From Pseudomonadota bacterium (GTDB lineage Bacteria; Pseudomonadota; Alphaproteobacteria; Rhizobiales; Xanthobacteraceae), in NCBI GenBank assembly GCA_023433965.1, contig JAEYTQ010000796.1:1-5703 (forward strand): a stretch of DNA of 5,703 nucleotides, given 5' to 3'. Of the stretch, positions 5,139-5,703 are shown in pieces. Below the pieces are notes generated by a model. It saw nothing but the letters and a program-made list of their open reading frames with translations, was not told the DNA's origin and ran no database searches. The translations under genes and the position numbers were made by a program. Positions within the stretch are counted from its first letter, which is position 1. Each line of letters begins with the position of its first letter.

Positions 5139-5703
5139 ATGCGTTCAGTGGATTTGGCGAAGGTCGACCTCAACCTGCTGGTGGTGCTGCATGCGCTGCT
5201 CGAGACCGGCAGCGTCACCCGCGCCGCCGAGCGCCTCGGCAGCAGCCAACCGGCGGTCAGCCGTGCGCTGGCAAAGCTGCGGCGGCTGTTCGGCGACCGG
5301 CTGATGGTGAAGGCGGCCAGCGGCATGATGCCGACGCTGCGCGCCGAGGCGATGCGCGAGCCGCTGGCCACTCTGCTCGGCGGCGTCGAGACGTTTCTCC
5401 ACAAGCCGAAATTCGATCCTTCCGCCACCGACCGCGTCTTTCGCATCGCGACCACCGATTATGGAGCGCTCGCCATCCTGCCGAATGCCGCCGCCCGCTT
5501 TGCGCGCGAGGCACCCGGTGCGGCGATCGAAATCGTCGGCTTTTCGCGCGATGTGTTTCGCATGCTCGCCGACGGCCAGGTCGATTTCGTGCTGTATGCC
5601 GACAATCCGGTATCCGGCTCGTTTCGGGCGCGCGAGCTGTTCCGCGAAAGTTTCGTGACGCTGGTCCGGCAAGGGCATCCTTTGCTCGAGCAGATGCGCG
5701 GGG
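5139..5703 (+). CDS. LysR-family transcriptional regulator (partial, runs off the right edge)
   Basis: The first 188 residues of a LysR-type regulator, usually about 300 long. The winged helix-turn-helix covers about residues 9-68: DLNLLVVLHALLETGSVTRA, then AERLGSSQPAVSRALAKLRR with the recognition helix near 36-47, then LFGDRLMVK. The effector domain begins near 99 (RVFRIATTDYGA) and continues with the typical DGQVDFVL strand. The 'DLNLLVVLxALLxxGSVTRAA' opening is like the NodD/NahR/LinR-type subgroup, which often responds to aromatic or other small-molecule inducers. The ATG at 5139 has no clear ribosome site, so a GTG at 5148 or weak initiation is possible; the DNA-binding domain starts right after either. 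It probably autoregulates and controls the divergent MBL hydrolase gene 84 bp away. No stop occurs before the window ends. Confidence 0.92.
   Translation, partial: MRSVDLAKVDLNLLVVLHALLETGSVTRAAERLGSSQPAVSRALAKLRRLFGDRLMVKAASGMMPTLRAEAMREPLATLLGGVETFLHKPKFDPSATDRVFRIATTDYGALAILPNAAARFAREAPGAAIEIVGFSRDVFRMLADGQVDFVLYADNPVSGSFRARELFRESFVTLVRQGHPLLEQMRG

Noticed and set aside
1..5703. CRISPR array, tRNA, rRNA, insertion sequence or phage module
   Set aside because: No regularly spaced direct repeats, tRNA-like cloverleaf, transposase motif or phage gene was seen on reading both strands.

Overview
The window is high-GC DNA with dense genes, short intergenic gaps and many spurious antisense open frames. 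It looks like an alphaproteobacterium of the Hyphomicrobiales (Rhizobiales), most likely Bradyrhizobium or a close relative. The best taxonomic clue is the gap at 2829-2933, which carries a bipartite palindromic repeat of a type I remember from Bradyrhizobium and Rhodopseudomonas genomes. This is a recollection and has not been checked by search.

Left block, + strand (1-2832): the end of a carbohydrate-type ABC transporter operon. It holds the last 36 codons of the ATPase, two consecutive RbsC-like membrane permeases joined by 8-nt and 4-nt overlaps, and then, 62 bp on, an alpha/beta-hydrolase of the Est30 carboxylesterase/monoacylglycerol lipase type with an intact Ser-Asp-His triad. The likely reading is that a heterodimeric permease imports a sugar-like or ester-bearing compound and the cytoplasmic esterase works on it or a derivative. 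The periplasmic binding protein is not in the window.

Middle block (2829-3973): the repeat element separates the hydrolase from a convergent minus-strand gene for a cytosolic Csp3-like four-helix copper storage protein with 18 cysteines. The terminal inverted repeats of the element supply the stop codons of both genes. Upstream of the copper protein gene, a 180-bp divergent promoter region with two perfect palindromes separates it from a plus-strand gene for a small DUF2892-like membrane protein.

Right block (3974-5703): a minus-strand gene for a Tat-exported metallo-beta-lactamase-fold hydrolase resembling methyl parathion hydrolase and related lactonases. It is divergent from a LysR-family regulator that runs off the right edge. 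The 84-bp gap between them contains a perfect palindrome that fits the LysR T-N11-A pattern, so the regulator probably controls the hydrolase.

No RNA gene, insertion sequence or CRISPR array was seen. All blocks belong to recognisable families. The most interesting points are the stop-codon-donating repeat, the 18-Cys copper protein with palindromes in its divergent promoter, and the transporter-esterase pairing.
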